A DNA stretch of 64,000 bases from Bradyrhizobium zhengyangense (GTDB lineage Bacteria > Pseudomonadota > Alphaproteobacteria > Rhizobiales > Xanthobacteraceae), in NCBI RefSeq assembly GCF_022012435.1, contig NZ_JAKLUA010000011.1, positions 163,892-227,891 on the forward strand, given 5' to 3'. The notes under the pieces were generated by a model. It did not search any database. It was not told the origin of the DNA and worked only from the letters and a program-made list of their open reading frames with translations. Positions 26,238-34,493 of this stretch are shown in pieces (within the stretch, counting starts at the first letter, position 1; each line of letters starts with the position of its first letter). Both the position numbers and the translations under genes were made by a program.

Positions 26238-27221
26238 ATGACTTTTCAGATACTTGCTCTCAGCGGCGGTGGCTTTCGAGGCCTGTTCACAAGTTCGGTC
26301 CTGGCGCGCCTGGAGGAGCAGGCAAAGCGCCCCCTTCACGAATGCTTTGACCTGATCTCGGGGACATCGGCAGGCGGCATTATCGCCCTCGGTCTGGCGA
26401 TGGGAAAGAAGGCCGAGACGATTCAGGAGATGTTTCTCAAGCACGGGGAAGAGATATTCCCCCGCGGGGAGACGCCGAAAAGCCGGCTGGCGCAAATGCA
26501 GGCCCGGTGGTTCGAGTGGCGACATCCCAAGTACGACGGTACGGTGCTCCGGAGCAAGATCGAGGGCGTGCTCGGCGCCGACGCCAAGCTCGGCGACGCG
26601 AAGACGCGCGTGCTTGTTCCGACGGTCAACATGACCAAGGGAAGCGTCCAGATGTTCAAGACCGCGCATAATCCGAGGTTCATGACCGATTACAAGGTGA
26701 AGGCCGCGGACATCGCCATGGCGACGGCGGCCGCGCCGCTGTACTTCCCGATGGCCGAGATCGGGAACAGCTATTTCATTGACGGCGGCGTGGTCGCGAA
26801 CGCACCTGACCTTTGTGCGCTGCACGAAGCTGTCCAGTTCCTGGATCAAAAGATCGAGGACGTATCGGTGATGAGCATTGGCACGACCACCAGCAAATTC
26901 TCGCTGCCGACGTCGGCGGGACGCAATTTCGGCCAAAGGGACTGGCTCGAGAACAACCGGCTTCCATCGACCATCATTTCCTCGCAGCAACAGCTGGTCG
27001 ATTTCATGCTCAAGCATCAGCTCGGCGATCGCTACATCAGGTTCGACGAGCAGCCCTCCGCCGAGCAGATTTCCGATCTCGGGATGGACCTCGCGACCGA
27101 GAGCCGGCGGAAGACCCTGCTAGGGATGGCGGACGGTTGCTATCAAGCGCTGTGCAACGATAGGCGCGTCATCGATATGTTGGCACATCGGCCTACCAAG
27201 CCGACGTTCTATCACGTGTGA
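26238..27221 (+). CDS. capV: CapV patatin-like phospholipase effector of CBASS
   Basis: The 327-residue protein has all patatin elements: oxyanion loop LSGGGFRG (about 9-16), nucleophile elbow SGTSAGG (Ser44), and the catalytic Asp in YFIDGGVVANAPD (Asp182). CapV is activated by 3',3'-cGAMP and degrades membrane phospholipids, killing the infected cell. I start at the ATG at 26238 because the patatin fold begins right after it (MTFQILALSGGG); an upstream in-frame start at 26205 adds 11 unconserved residues. In Vibrio-type CBASS capV is the first gene of a single operon, whereas here it is divergent from dncV-cap2-cap3. Confidence 0.93.
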   Translation: MTFQILALSGGGFRGLFTSSVLARLEEQAKRPLHECFDLISGTSAGGIIALGLAMGKKAETIQEMFLKHGEEIFPRGETPKSRLAQMQARWFEWRHPKYDGTVLRSKIEGVLGADAKLGDAKTRVLVPTVNMTKGSVQMFKTAHNPRFMTDYKVKAADIAMATAAAPLYFPMAEIGNSYFIDGGVVANAPDLCALHEAVQFLDQKIEDVSVMSIGTTTSKFSLPTSAGRNFGQRDWLENNRLPSTIISSQQQLVDFMLKHQLGDRYIRFDEQPSAEQISDLGMDLATESRRKTLLGMADGCYQALCNDRRVIDMLAHRPTKPTFYHV

Positions 27222-27349
27222 ACTACGCAAGAGGGATCCAACGCGTAACATCGGCAGATTGCCTGAAGGCCGCGAGCAGGTTGAGATGCGAGCTACTCGT
27301 GGGGCCGGAAAGCTAGTGCGGGATCATCGAGGTTAAAGTTTCGGTCAAT

Positions 27350-28029
27350 GTGTCGCAATCGAGATTTGCCAAATGGAACGTTGAAGTGAAACAACACGAC
27401 TATTCGTTGCACGGTGGACTGAACCGAGCCAAGGTCGGACGCTACCTAACGTTGATCGCCGCGTCGGTATCGGCTGCGATCGTTTTCACGCTGCTTTCCG
27501 TGGTCGACGTGGCGAACCGCTTCGGGCTCAATGTCAACCTGCCACCATCGGTCCTTTCCCTCGTCGGTGCGGGCATGGTCTTTGCGGCGCTCTATTGGAC
27601 GCTCGATCGGTACGCGTGGCGATGGCCCTTTCTGAATGCGGCGCTGAAGGTCCCGGATCTCGCTGGGAGCTGGTCCTGCGAAGGACGAAGCCTCAAGCCC
27701 GACGGGAGCCTCGGCTACGCATGGAGGGCGACCCTCACGATCTTTCAGACCTGGGACAAGATCCGAGTGAGGCTGAAGACGGATCAATCGGGCTCCGACA
27801 GCATTGGGCAGCCCTGATCTGCGACGACGCAGAGGGATATAGGCTTCTGTACAACTATCGGAACGACCCGGCTATCGGAGAGGTGGACTTAAGAAGCCAT
27901 CTCGGTTCCTGCATGCTTATTTTCTCGAAAGATCTGGAATCAGCAGAGGGCGAGTATTTCAACGGTCACGGCCGCTTCACATTTGGCACGATTAGTTTGA
28001 AGAGGGACCATGGTAAGGGACATCAATAG
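27350..28029 (+). pseudogene. cap15: Cap15-like 2TM-beta-barrel effector, frameshifted
   Basis: The first frame (GTG at 27350) encodes two membrane spans (about residues 30-52, RYLTLIAASVSAAIVFTLLS, and 64-88) and the start of a barrel (LKVPDLAGSWSCEGRSL, TLTIFQTWDKIRVRLKTDQS), then stops at 27817. The continuation is in another frame: GYRLLYNYRNDPAIGE and DLESAEGEYFNGHGRFTFGT, ending at 28029. Adding one G to GGG at 27806-27808 joins them. Cap15 effectors sense a cyclic dinucleotide with the barrel and disrupt the inner membrane. The restored gene overlaps the start of the CD-NTase gene by 20 bases, giving a compact type I CBASS-like pair. As written the effector is truncated. Confidence 0.7.
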
Positions 28030-29128
28030 TCGACTGAACAAACTGCGCCTGCGTCGCAGGGGCGTCGACCGTCTTGGAAAACTCAACGAGGCTTCCCGCA
28101 AGGAAGTGTTGTCGAAGAGCTTGGCTGCGGAAAGCTGGCAGAATAGGGCTCCGTCGCATGCTTACACGCGATATGCGCTTGGCGCGATGCAGGAGGTGGG
28201 ACCTGAGTACACCAGAATCAGTGTCGAAACGGCCGAGCGCGTGGGCAACCAAATCCAGAAATCCATCGATTCGGTCGAATTTCGGCTTCAGGGGTCGGTG
28301 CCCCTCAACGTCCATATCCGGGGAGTCAGCGACGTCGATCTGCTCGTGCTGGAGACCGGTTTCCTCATATTCCACTCGTCGGGGCCCGCGGCAGGCACCT
28401 ATGTTCCCACGGCGCGCAACTCGCTTGGAGTGCTAGGCGAACTACGTTCCTCGATCGAGAAGATCCTGCCATTGAACTTTCCAGCCGCCGACGTCGATAC
28501 GTCCGGTGGGAAGGCGGTCGCCGTTTCTGGAGGGTCTCTGGCGCGACCGGTGGATGTTGTTCCGTCCCACTGGTACGATACCGTCGTCTACCAGCAGTCT
28601 AGACAGATTCACGACCGAGGAGTTGTTATTCTCGATCGCAAAGTGCCGAAGACAATCGAGAACTTCCCATTCAAACACATAAAGCTGATCGAAGATCGTT
28701 GCAGTTCGTGTCTCGGCGGCCTGAGGAAGGCCATACGGCTCTGCAAGAACGTCAAGGCTGATGCGGTCGAGGAGGGTACCAAGATCAATTTCCCCAGCTT
28801 CGACATAGCCGCTACCATGTATCACGCGGATCAGACGGCCTTGAAAATCGGATATCTCTACGAGTTACGGGTCCTCGCGGAGGTGCAGCGACATTTGGAT
28901 TACCTGTATCACAACCCTGAAGAAGCAAAGAAGTTGCGCGTCCCGGACAGCTCCCGGTTCATTTTCGACACACAGGAGAAGTACGAAGGCATGAAGGCGC
29001 TCTCACATGAAATCGATGATCTCGTGAAGAACGTCGCCAAGGAGCAGAAGCCGCAACTGACGTTCGATCTGGGCATACCCTGGGGGGTGGCGCGAGGCGC
29101 CATCGAGTCGATCGAGATACCGAGTTAA
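28010..29128 (+). CDS. CD-NTase-like nucleotidyltransferase paired with Cap15
   Basis: The 372-residue protein has the polymerase-beta-like motif FRLQGSVPLNVHIRG (Gly95, Ser96) followed by SDVDLLVLE (Asp108, Asp110) and the third acid in RPVDVVPSHWYDT (Asp182). The spacing and the VDVVP strand are those of CD-NTases. A helical C-terminal half follows. It is distinct from the DncV-like enzyme 2 kb upstream, so it probably makes a different nucleotide. Its overlap with the Cap15 gene argues that the two form one system in which the enzyme makes the ligand for the barrel. The clade and product cannot be named by eye. The gene is intact. Confidence 0.75.
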   Translation: MVRDINSRLNKLRLRRRGVDRLGKLNEASRKEVLSKSLAAESWQNRAPSHAYTRYALGAMQEVGPEYTRISVETAERVGNQIQKSIDSVEFRLQGSVPLNVHIRGVSDVDLLVLETGFLIFHSSGPAAGTYVPTARNSLGVLGELRSSIEKILPLNFPAADVDTSGGKAVAVSGGSLARPVDVVPSHWYDTVVYQQSRQIHDRGVVILDRKVPKTIENFPFKHIKLIEDRCSSCLGGLRKAIRLCKNVKADAVEEGTKINFPSFDIAATMYHADQTALKIGYLYELRVLAEVQRHLDYLYHNPEEAKKLRVPDSSRFIFDTQEKYEGMKALSHEIDDLVKNVAKEQKPQLTFDLGIPWGVARGAIESIEIPS

Positions 29129-29140
29129 GTCGTCGGGCCG

Positions 29141-29572
29141 CTAAAGCCTATTGACGCTGCCGCGTTCGAATCTCCACGTCGTGCCCTTGGAGACCAGGTA
29201 GAGAGCCAGGATCCCGGGAACGAGGGACATCGCCACGCAACTGTTGAACGCCGATCCTTTGTTGACAGGTGGGGGTATCTCTGAGGGGGGAGGGAAGAGG
29301 CGGTAGGACCACCCCGTGATGGTACAGCGCGAATGATGATCTACGGCAGCCATGATCGCTCCATCGTGAATCGCCTCGTTAAAAGCGATTGCTGCTCGCA
29401 CGGTCTCCGCAAAATTCTGGTCGAGGAATTGGCCCACCTCGGGGGAAGGATCGCGCGGCATTGGCTCGGCGAAACGTGGTAGGTTATTCTGATGGTAGAG
29501 ACAGCAAATCAGCGGATCGAAAGCTGCTGGACGTCCAGCCAGAATCCTGAAGATTTCGTCTATTCCAGTCAT
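29141..29572 (-). CDS. Small DisA_N/DAC-like protein, possible diadenylate cyclase
   Basis: The 143-residue product (ATG at 29572; in-frame ATGs at 29593 and 29599 would overlap the divergent gene) contains FNEAIHDGAIMAAVD (Asp70-Gly71-Ala72) and later NKGSAFNSCVAMSLVPG and ALYLVSKGTTWRFERG. This is the order and spacing of DisA_N diadenylate-cyclase domains: DGA motif, then a G-[TS]-x-[HFY] motif, then a strand ending in a beta-hairpin. The canonical RHR triplet is replaced by AFNS, as in divergent DAC families with GARYNSA-like motifs. The N-terminal 40 residues are unassigned. It is head-to-head with a second Cap15-like gene. Activity is uncertain because the family call is by eye. Confidence 0.45.
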   Translation of the reverse strand: MTGIDEIFRILAGRPAAFDPLICCLYHQNNLPRFAEPMPRDPSPEVGQFLDQNFAETVRAAIAFNEAIHDGAIMAAVDHHSRCTITGWSYRLFPPPSEIPPPVNKGSAFNSCVAMSLVPGILALYLVSKGTTWRFERGSVNRL

Positions 29573-29591
29573 CGCGGCTTCGGTCTTCGAC

Positions 29592-30185
29592 ATGATCAAC
29601 TTTCTTCAGACCCGGCTTCTATTTACGATAGTCGTCTGTCTGGCGATAGCGATATTCGCAGGGTTGAAGTTTGCCGATGTATTCACCGGCAACACCTACG
29701 AAGACGTCTGGATATTCTCCAGGTATGTCTTTGGCATACCTGCTGCTCTTGCTGTCGTCATCTACGGGGCATGGCGTGCTATCCCGATACTTCAGCGTAT
29801 GACATTCCCCTATTTGGGTGGCCGGTGGACCGGTGTGCTGCGCTATGGTCCACCCGACAGGCAGGAGCTCAGGGATGCCACGCTGACGATCCGACATCAC
29901 TTGAGCGGGATGTCTCTTGTCCTCGAAACCAGGGAATCGACCTCGACTACGCTGGCGGTTGTAGCCACACGCGATCCTACCGGCACGCAATACCATGTGT
30001 ACTACGTCTTCGAGAATCGACGGAAGGCTGAGTACACTAAGCCTGGGCTTCCTACGATTTATCGAGGCGTGGCTATAATGAGTGTTGGGATGTCGGGGAC
30101 GAAGACTTTAAGCGGTGAATATTTTACGGACCAGCCGACAAATGGCATCGCCGAGTTCAAACTGGAGAGGCACGCCTGGTTTTAG
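29592..30185 (+). CDS. Second Cap15-like 2TM-beta-barrel protein
   Basis: The 197-residue protein begins with two membrane spans (about 8-28, LLFTIVVCLAIAIFAG, and 43-62, FGIPAALAVVIYGAW). A beta-rich domain of about 125 residues follows, with the family signposts YLGGRWTGVLRYG, TLTIRHHLSGMSLVLETRES, YHVYYVFENR and TLSGEYFTDQP. The layout is that of Cap15 and of 2TM-beta effectors in nucleotide-signalling defence, in which the barrel binds a cyclic nucleotide and the spans damage the membrane. The start codon lies 20 bases from the divergent DAC-like start, so the two share one regulatory region. It is intact, unlike the Cap15 gene 2 kb upstream. Confidence 0.65.
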   Translation: MINFLQTRLLFTIVVCLAIAIFAGLKFADVFTGNTYEDVWIFSRYVFGIPAALAVVIYGAWRAIPILQRMTFPYLGGRWTGVLRYGPPDRQELRDATLTIRHHLSGMSLVLETRESTSTTLAVVATRDPTGTQYHVYYVFENRRKAEYTKPGLPTIYRGVAIMSVGMSGTKTLSGEYFTDQPTNGIAEFKLERHAWF

Positions 30186-30451
30186 GCGACGATGCCGCGC
30201 CCGATCTTGCGATCGGCGGGTGTGGGCGCATCCATGACCGGGCTGTACCGCTAAAGGCCTCGCAATCGATTGGGCGCAGTTGTCGACGCAACGGCATAAG
30301 CTCTATCGGGCGGCGCTTGACGGGGTCATCGGCGGAAAGCGGATACGCTTGGCCTCGGCGTTTGTTGCCACAATGAAATTTCTGAATCTTAGGCCCTGAT
30401 CGGTTCATTTATTTAATTGGACGGTCGATTCGGTAATTGCGATTCTGGCGC

Positions 30452-30721
30452 ATGTCCGAACTCACCGTGCAATATCTCGTGCTCGAGCGTCGCGATCCGG
30501 CCCGTAACATGGCGCGGTTCTATGTGCTCACGATCGAGCCGACGCTGTTTGGCGATACGGCATTGGTGCGTGAATGGGGGCGCCTCGGTGGGCGCGGTCG
30601 ACGGCGGCTCGATTTGTTCGATGGTCACGCGCAGGCCGTCGAGGCCCTTGAGTGTTGGCTCAGGCGAAAAACCAGTCGTGGTTACGTCCAGCGGCACTCG
30701 TCAAGCTGTGACCCGGCGTGA
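30452..30721 (+). CDS. WGR-domain protein
   Basis: The 89-residue protein is a single WGR domain: ARFYVLTIEPTLFG, ALVREWGRLGGRGRRRLDLF and AVEALECWLRRKTSRGY, with the Trp-Gly-Arg triplet at about residues 44-46. WGR domains bind nucleic acid ends in eukaryotic PARPs; bacterial single-domain versions are common on rhizobial islands and their role is not defined. The ATG at 30452 removes a short in-frame extension. It stands alone, 266 bases after the barrel gene and about 300 bases from the next operon, so no partner is obvious. Confidence 0.8.
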   Translation: MSELTVQYLVLERRDPARNMARFYVLTIEPTLFGDTALVREWGRLGGRGRRRLDLFDGHAQAVEALECWLRRKTSRGYVQRHSSSCDPA

Positions 30722-31018
30722 GATGCTGGGCTGGACGAAAAGCCGAAATAAGTATATCAAAGTAATCTAAGGTCGTTTCAGTCCTATTCGCAAGAATTGC
30801 AAAAGTATTCCATAATCTTCATTATGCGAATCCAAGTAATCCTAGCCGATCACAACCTCTTTTAGTATCGAGCATTTGCAGAACGAGCTATTTGCCAGCG
30901 CAGCAATTCAACCCAACTTGCCCTGCCCCAACGCGCTCTCGTGCTGATCAATCAAGTGACGAGTACGCGAGCTGACTATTTTATCTTCGATATTCGCAGC
31001 CGTTTGAAGCAAACGTTC

Positions 31019-31579
31019 TCAAGCCGTGAAGTCGACCTTGTCCGTCCTTCCCAAGGCCGAACGTAAACGGAAGTGGCTTCTCAGCTTGCCAGTTCCCTCC
31101 TCGGCCACCCGCTTGCGAGCGAGGGTCCGACAGGCCTCCAGAACGTCCCAAGGGATCTCTCCGAGGTCATCGGCGACCTCGACAAATGACCGCCAAGCGG
31201 CGGACGACAATCGTTTCGACACTGGCTCGAGCAAATCGTCCAATGCAATACCAGCGTCTGTTTCCGCATCATTGTCTGATCCGAACAGATAAATACGTCC
31301 GCGCCAGATGATGTAGTGACTTTGACAGCCGGTATCGCGCCAAACAGAAGGAAACACACTCATTTTTCCTCCTTCCGCATTGTAGATACGCCAGGCGGGC
31401 CCACTTCTTGGATCGAGGTTGACTGGAAATCGTTCGCCGCAACCGCAAGGACAGGACAACACAAGCCAACGTGGACCACCGCGGTTGACCAGGACAGCAT
31501 CGCCGGGTTTCGACAGGTGCTGGTCCGCCTCGCCTCGTGAAGAAACCTTCGCCCGAAAGTTGAGAATGACGATGCCCAT
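31019..31579 (-). CDS. DUF6527 protein of the ubiquitin-like operon
   Basis: The 186-residue protein has a cysteine-rich front (LSCPCGCGERFPV, then WRIYNAEGGKMSVFPSVW and DTGCQSHYIIWRGRIYLF), matching the DUF6527 pattern CxCxC...PSV...GCxSHF. This family is known as the companion of ThiF/E2/ubiquitin-like clusters in bacteria; its function is unsettled, and the cysteines suggest a zinc-binding adaptor or substrate. A 60-residue polar helical tail follows. It is the last gene of the operon, ten bases after the kinase-like gene, with a GAGG ribosome site. It may be the protein modified by, or that recruits, the ligase. Confidence 0.7.
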   Translation of the reverse strand: MGIVILNFRAKVSSRGEADQHLSKPGDAVLVNRGGPRWLVLSCPCGCGERFPVNLDPRSGPAWRIYNAEGGKMSVFPSVWRDTGCQSHYIIWRGRIYLFGSDNDAETDAGIALDDLLEPVSKRLSSAAWRSFVEVADDLGEIPWDVLEACRTLARKRVAEEGTGKLRSHFRLRSALGRTDKVDFTA

Positions 31580-31588
31580 GAATTCGCC

Positions 31589-33196
31589 TCACTGCGGTGC
31601 GAAGTTGTTGTTGAGAATGCGCTCTGCTAACACGTACGCAGCGGCGCGACGCTCATCCTCAGGACCTTTCAGGTTTGGATCTTTGGCCGCCTTGTTCAGA
31701 AGGGCCAGTGCAAGAGCCGCTCCGTATTGATCTGCTGACGCGACACGCGCGGCATAGTGCCGGATCTGTCGCACGGCTTCGTGAAACCAGCGATGCGGAT
31801 CGCGCGGATCACCGTGCCCGAGCAGCATGTCGAGCGGCTTACCACCATACGGTTGCTCAATCGACCTCCACCACTCATCGAAGGACCAGAGCTCATGATT
31901 ATCGAAGGCATCGACCAATAGGCTGGCCTCCAAGGTCGCTATGTCCCACACCAGCGGTCCATCCTGATTGGCATAGAAGTCGATGACGAGCGCCTCGTGC
32001 CCCCTCACCTGAACATTGTCGACGTGGAGATCGCCATGAATCTTTGCGAATAACACCGGAGAACTTGCGCAGTATTCGAACAATGTAAACAGTCGATCGC
32101 GGTCGCATCTCGAGCCGATCGATCGCGCCCTTTGCATCCGGCGCCGGTCAAATTGCTTTGGAAAGCGCGGACCCAGGGTCTGCGAAAGTGGCGTATCTCG
32201 GCGTTCGATATTTCGATACCACGCTTGCAGCGTTCGATCGAACAGGCACGATATTGCCGGCCCGGCCCGGCCGCTCCGTGCGGCAAGCCTTAGACTCTCG
32301 CAGGATTCGATGAGATCGCCGACCAGCACACCGCGTGTCGATCCGAGACAGCATAAATCGTAGTTCAATCGCGGCCCGAGATTGAAAGGCACGTATTTCT
32401 CGACATTCAATTGGTAATTCTGAAATTCTTGAAAGATCTTGCTGCGATCACCGAGTTTGACAAAACGCGGCATAGTATGAAAGGCGCCGAAGACCGGGTA
32501 GGCACGGTATACGGCAGCCCCGGACCGGCCTTCGGTCATTGGACTGAAATGCACGGCCGTGTAACCTCTGAATGCGCGCTTCAGAAGGACTTGGCCAACA
32601 CCAGCGTCGTTCTCTCCAAACTCGCATTCGGGAGCGAAGCTGAAACTGACAGACTCTTGTACGGCCTCGCCGGGGAGATGCCGAACCAAGAAGTTGGCCG
32701 CTTCCGACCAATTGGCAATGGGCGACAAGATGGTGACGTGCGGCAGCGGGGGGAGAGGCATCGGATCGCCCAATGATCTCTGCCACGTGAACTGATTGCG
32801 CAGGACGTCGCTCGGAAGGTTGCTGGCAAACACACGCGCCTCTTCCAGACATCTATACACTTGCGGAAGACCAGCAACGCCGAACGGCACGACAAAGACG
32901 CGGCATTCGTAATCAAGCAGGTGCTTAAGGCAGCTTCGAACGATTCGCTGGAATCTTGATGGGTAATCTTGTTGCTGGACGATTACGACGGCGGCAAGGC
33001 TCGCCAACAGAGCAGGCTCCATCGGCTGAAAAGCGGTAATCTGCTGTTGTCTGATCGTGAGGCCGCGGTCTTGAAACGGCGCCTTAGCCTCAGCCGGGGG
33101 ATCGGCGCCGATCCAGCCAACCTCCGACCGACCAAAAGCTGTAACGTCAACGATTGACATTTTGAGCGAGACGGCCTTGGAGAGCCAATCCATCGC
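31589..33196 (-). CDS. APH/choline-kinase-like protein in the ubiquitin-like operon
   Basis: The 535-residue protein has a C-terminal region with the phosphotransferase signature LFAKIHGDLHVDNVQVRG (catalytic Asp in HGDLHxxN) and LVIDFYANQDGPLVWDIATL (the metal-binding Asp). This is the fold used by aminoglycoside phosphotransferases and small-molecule or protein kinases. The first 300 residues are unassigned and alpha/beta in character (VVIVQQQDYPSRFQRIVRS). I prefer the ATG at 33196 with AAGGGG upstream; an ATG at 33160 is also possible. It overlaps the JAB-E1 gene by 50 bases. A kinase-like member is not usual in described ubiquitin-like operons, and its substrate is unknown. Confidence 0.65.
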   Translation of the reverse strand, partial: AMDWLSKAVSLKMSIVDVTAFGRSEVGWIGADPPAEAKAPFQDRGLTIRQQQITAFQPMEPALLASLAAVVIVQQQDYPSRFQRIVRSCLKHLLDYECRVFVVPFGVAGLPQVYRCLEEARVFASNLPSDVLRNQFTWQRSLGDPMPLPPLPHVTILSPIANWSEAANFLVRHLPGEAVQESVSFSFAPECEFGENDAGVGQVLLKRAFRGYTAVHFSPMTEGRSGAAVYRAYPVFGAFHTMPRFVKLGDRSKIFQEFQNYQLNVEKYVPFNLGPRLNYDLCCLGSTRGVLVGDLIESCESLRLAARSGRAGPAISCLFDRTLQAWYRNIERRDTPLSQTLGPRFPKQFDRRRMQRARSIGSRCDRDRLFTLFEYCASSPVLFAKIHGDLHVDNVQVRGHEALVIDFYANQDGPLVWDIATLEASLLVDAFDNHELWSFDEWWRSIEQPYGGKPLDMLLGHGDPRDPHRWFHEAVRQIRHYAARVASADQYGAALALALLNKAAKDPNLKGPEDERRAAAYVLAERILNNNFAPQ

Positions 33197-34493
33197 CCCT
33201 TGCCAAAACGCCTGCCCGCGAGCAGACGATGCAGTCCTGGACGGGCTCACCCTTGACCGACCGGAGGCGACTTCTCAGACCATCATACAGAAGATGCCGC
33301 GCCGGCGATGGCACGCCGACAACAGCGGACAAGAACATGGTGATGGCGAGCGAGGTAATAGTGCTGTTGATCGAGATCACCGCGGGCGCAGGTTCACGAG
33401 CGCCGACGAGATAAGGATCCTGCTTGCGCTCGGCCTCCGACATCATGTCGCGGCGGACCTCGTTACCGTCCAAGAGGCCACCGCAGGTGAGGCAAGCCAA
33501 TCCAGGCGACAGCATCTGGGCGCGGCCGGTAATGTGAGTGATCTTGCCCCCCTTAACGGCGATAACCGTCCCGATATCGATGCAAGGAATGAGATATTGA
33601 TAAGCTAATTGCTGAAGGACGGCTCGACTACCGTGTGAATCGGTGCAGCAAAACAGCACATCAACGTCTCGCAATTTCTTTGCGGTTTCGACGAAGACGA
33701 CGTTCTCTTGAAAAGAGGTGACTACGGCACGAGGTTGAACTGCGCGAATATATCGCTCGGCCACCGCGACTTTGGCCTGCCCCGTATCGGCAGATGCGGA
33801 CCCTGCCAAGCGGTTCAAATTAGTCAGCTCGACGTCATCTGGATCAACTAGAACGAACTCCTTGACGCCGAGGTGAGCCAATTGCTGCACGGCCAGCGAT
33901 CCCGTGCCACCAAGTCCCACGATCCCCACCCTGAGGCTTTGGAGGATGCTCTGCCCGGCACGACCGAAGGCCCGAACCTGCCGATCGTAAAGATCGGAAG
34001 GGTCGTGTGATCGACTGGGATCAAACAGGACTCGTCGATCATCCCCTACCGCAATCAGACGAAGATGTCGGTCGCTTCCAAGGTAGCGACATGCATACCC
34101 TCCGTCGCTCACAACAAGGGCCAGATGCTGCAAGTCAGGGGTTCGATGCCGAAAGAAGTGTGCGAGAACCTCCTCGCCCGCATCGTCAATGCGCGAAAAC
34201 TCGGGCGCGGCCCTCCCGGGATGGCTATGCACAAACACCAGGCTACTTTTGGTCCGCGCAGCAATCTTTGCCCACCTGGCGATGAACGCAGGCCGCAGCT
34301 CTGCTTCGAGTTGGCTGCGCCGAGTGTAGTCGTCTTCAGCGGGCACTACGACCTCTCGCACCAACACCCTTGCACGACCGTCGGCCCGAGACGTTCTGCC
34401 GCACATCAAGACCAAGCATAACTCGGTTCGACCGCCCAGCACGGAGCGCCGGACGAAGTCGAGATCGGCAAAGGTGATGAGAAGATCGTCCAC
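33147..34493 (-). CDS. JAB deubiquitinase fused to a ThiF-type E1
   Basis: The 448-residue protein joins a JAMM domain (residues 5-145, with VFVHSHPGRAAPEFSRIDD, His89, His91 and Asp103) to an E1 domain with IVGLGGTGSLAVQQLAHLG (GxGGxG 193-198), LVDPDDVELTNLNRL and zinc pairs CLTC (334, 337) and CIVC near the end. The JAB would trim the ubiquitin-like protein, and the E1 would adenylate its C-terminus and pass it to the E2. The GTG start at 34493 overlaps the E2 stop by one base (TAGTG), showing tight coupling. The acids and metal ligands are present. Confidence 0.85.
   Translation of the reverse strand: MDDLLITFADLDFVRRSVLGGRTELCLVLMCGRTSRADGRARVLVREVVVPAEDDYTRRSQLEAELRPAFIARWAKIAARTKSSLVFVHSHPGRAAPEFSRIDDAGEEVLAHFFRHRTPDLQHLALVVSDGGYACRYLGSDRHLRLIAVGDDRRVLFDPSRSHDPSDLYDRQVRAFGRAGQSILQSLRVGIVGLGGTGSLAVQQLAHLGVKEFVLVDPDDVELTNLNRLAGSASADTGQAKVAVAERYIRAVQPRAVVTSFQENVVFVETAKKLRDVDVLFCCTDSHGSRAVLQQLAYQYLIPCIDIGTVIAVKGGKITHITGRAQMLSPGLACLTCGGLLDGNEVRRDMMSEAERKQDPYLVGAREPAPAVISINSTITSLAITMFLSAVVGVPSPARHLLYDGLRSRLRSVKGEPVQDCIVCSRAGVLARGDGLALQGRLAQNVNR

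Noticed and set aside
29141..29572. Identification as the mCpol of a Panoptes system
   Set aside because: No GGDD/palm motif of minimal CRISPR polymerases is visible; the DGA and GSAFNSC motifs point to a DisA_N-like domain instead.
30812..30826. Third copy of the 66-base repeat
   Set aside because: Only a core of about 15 bases matches, so it is too weak to claim as the same repeat.
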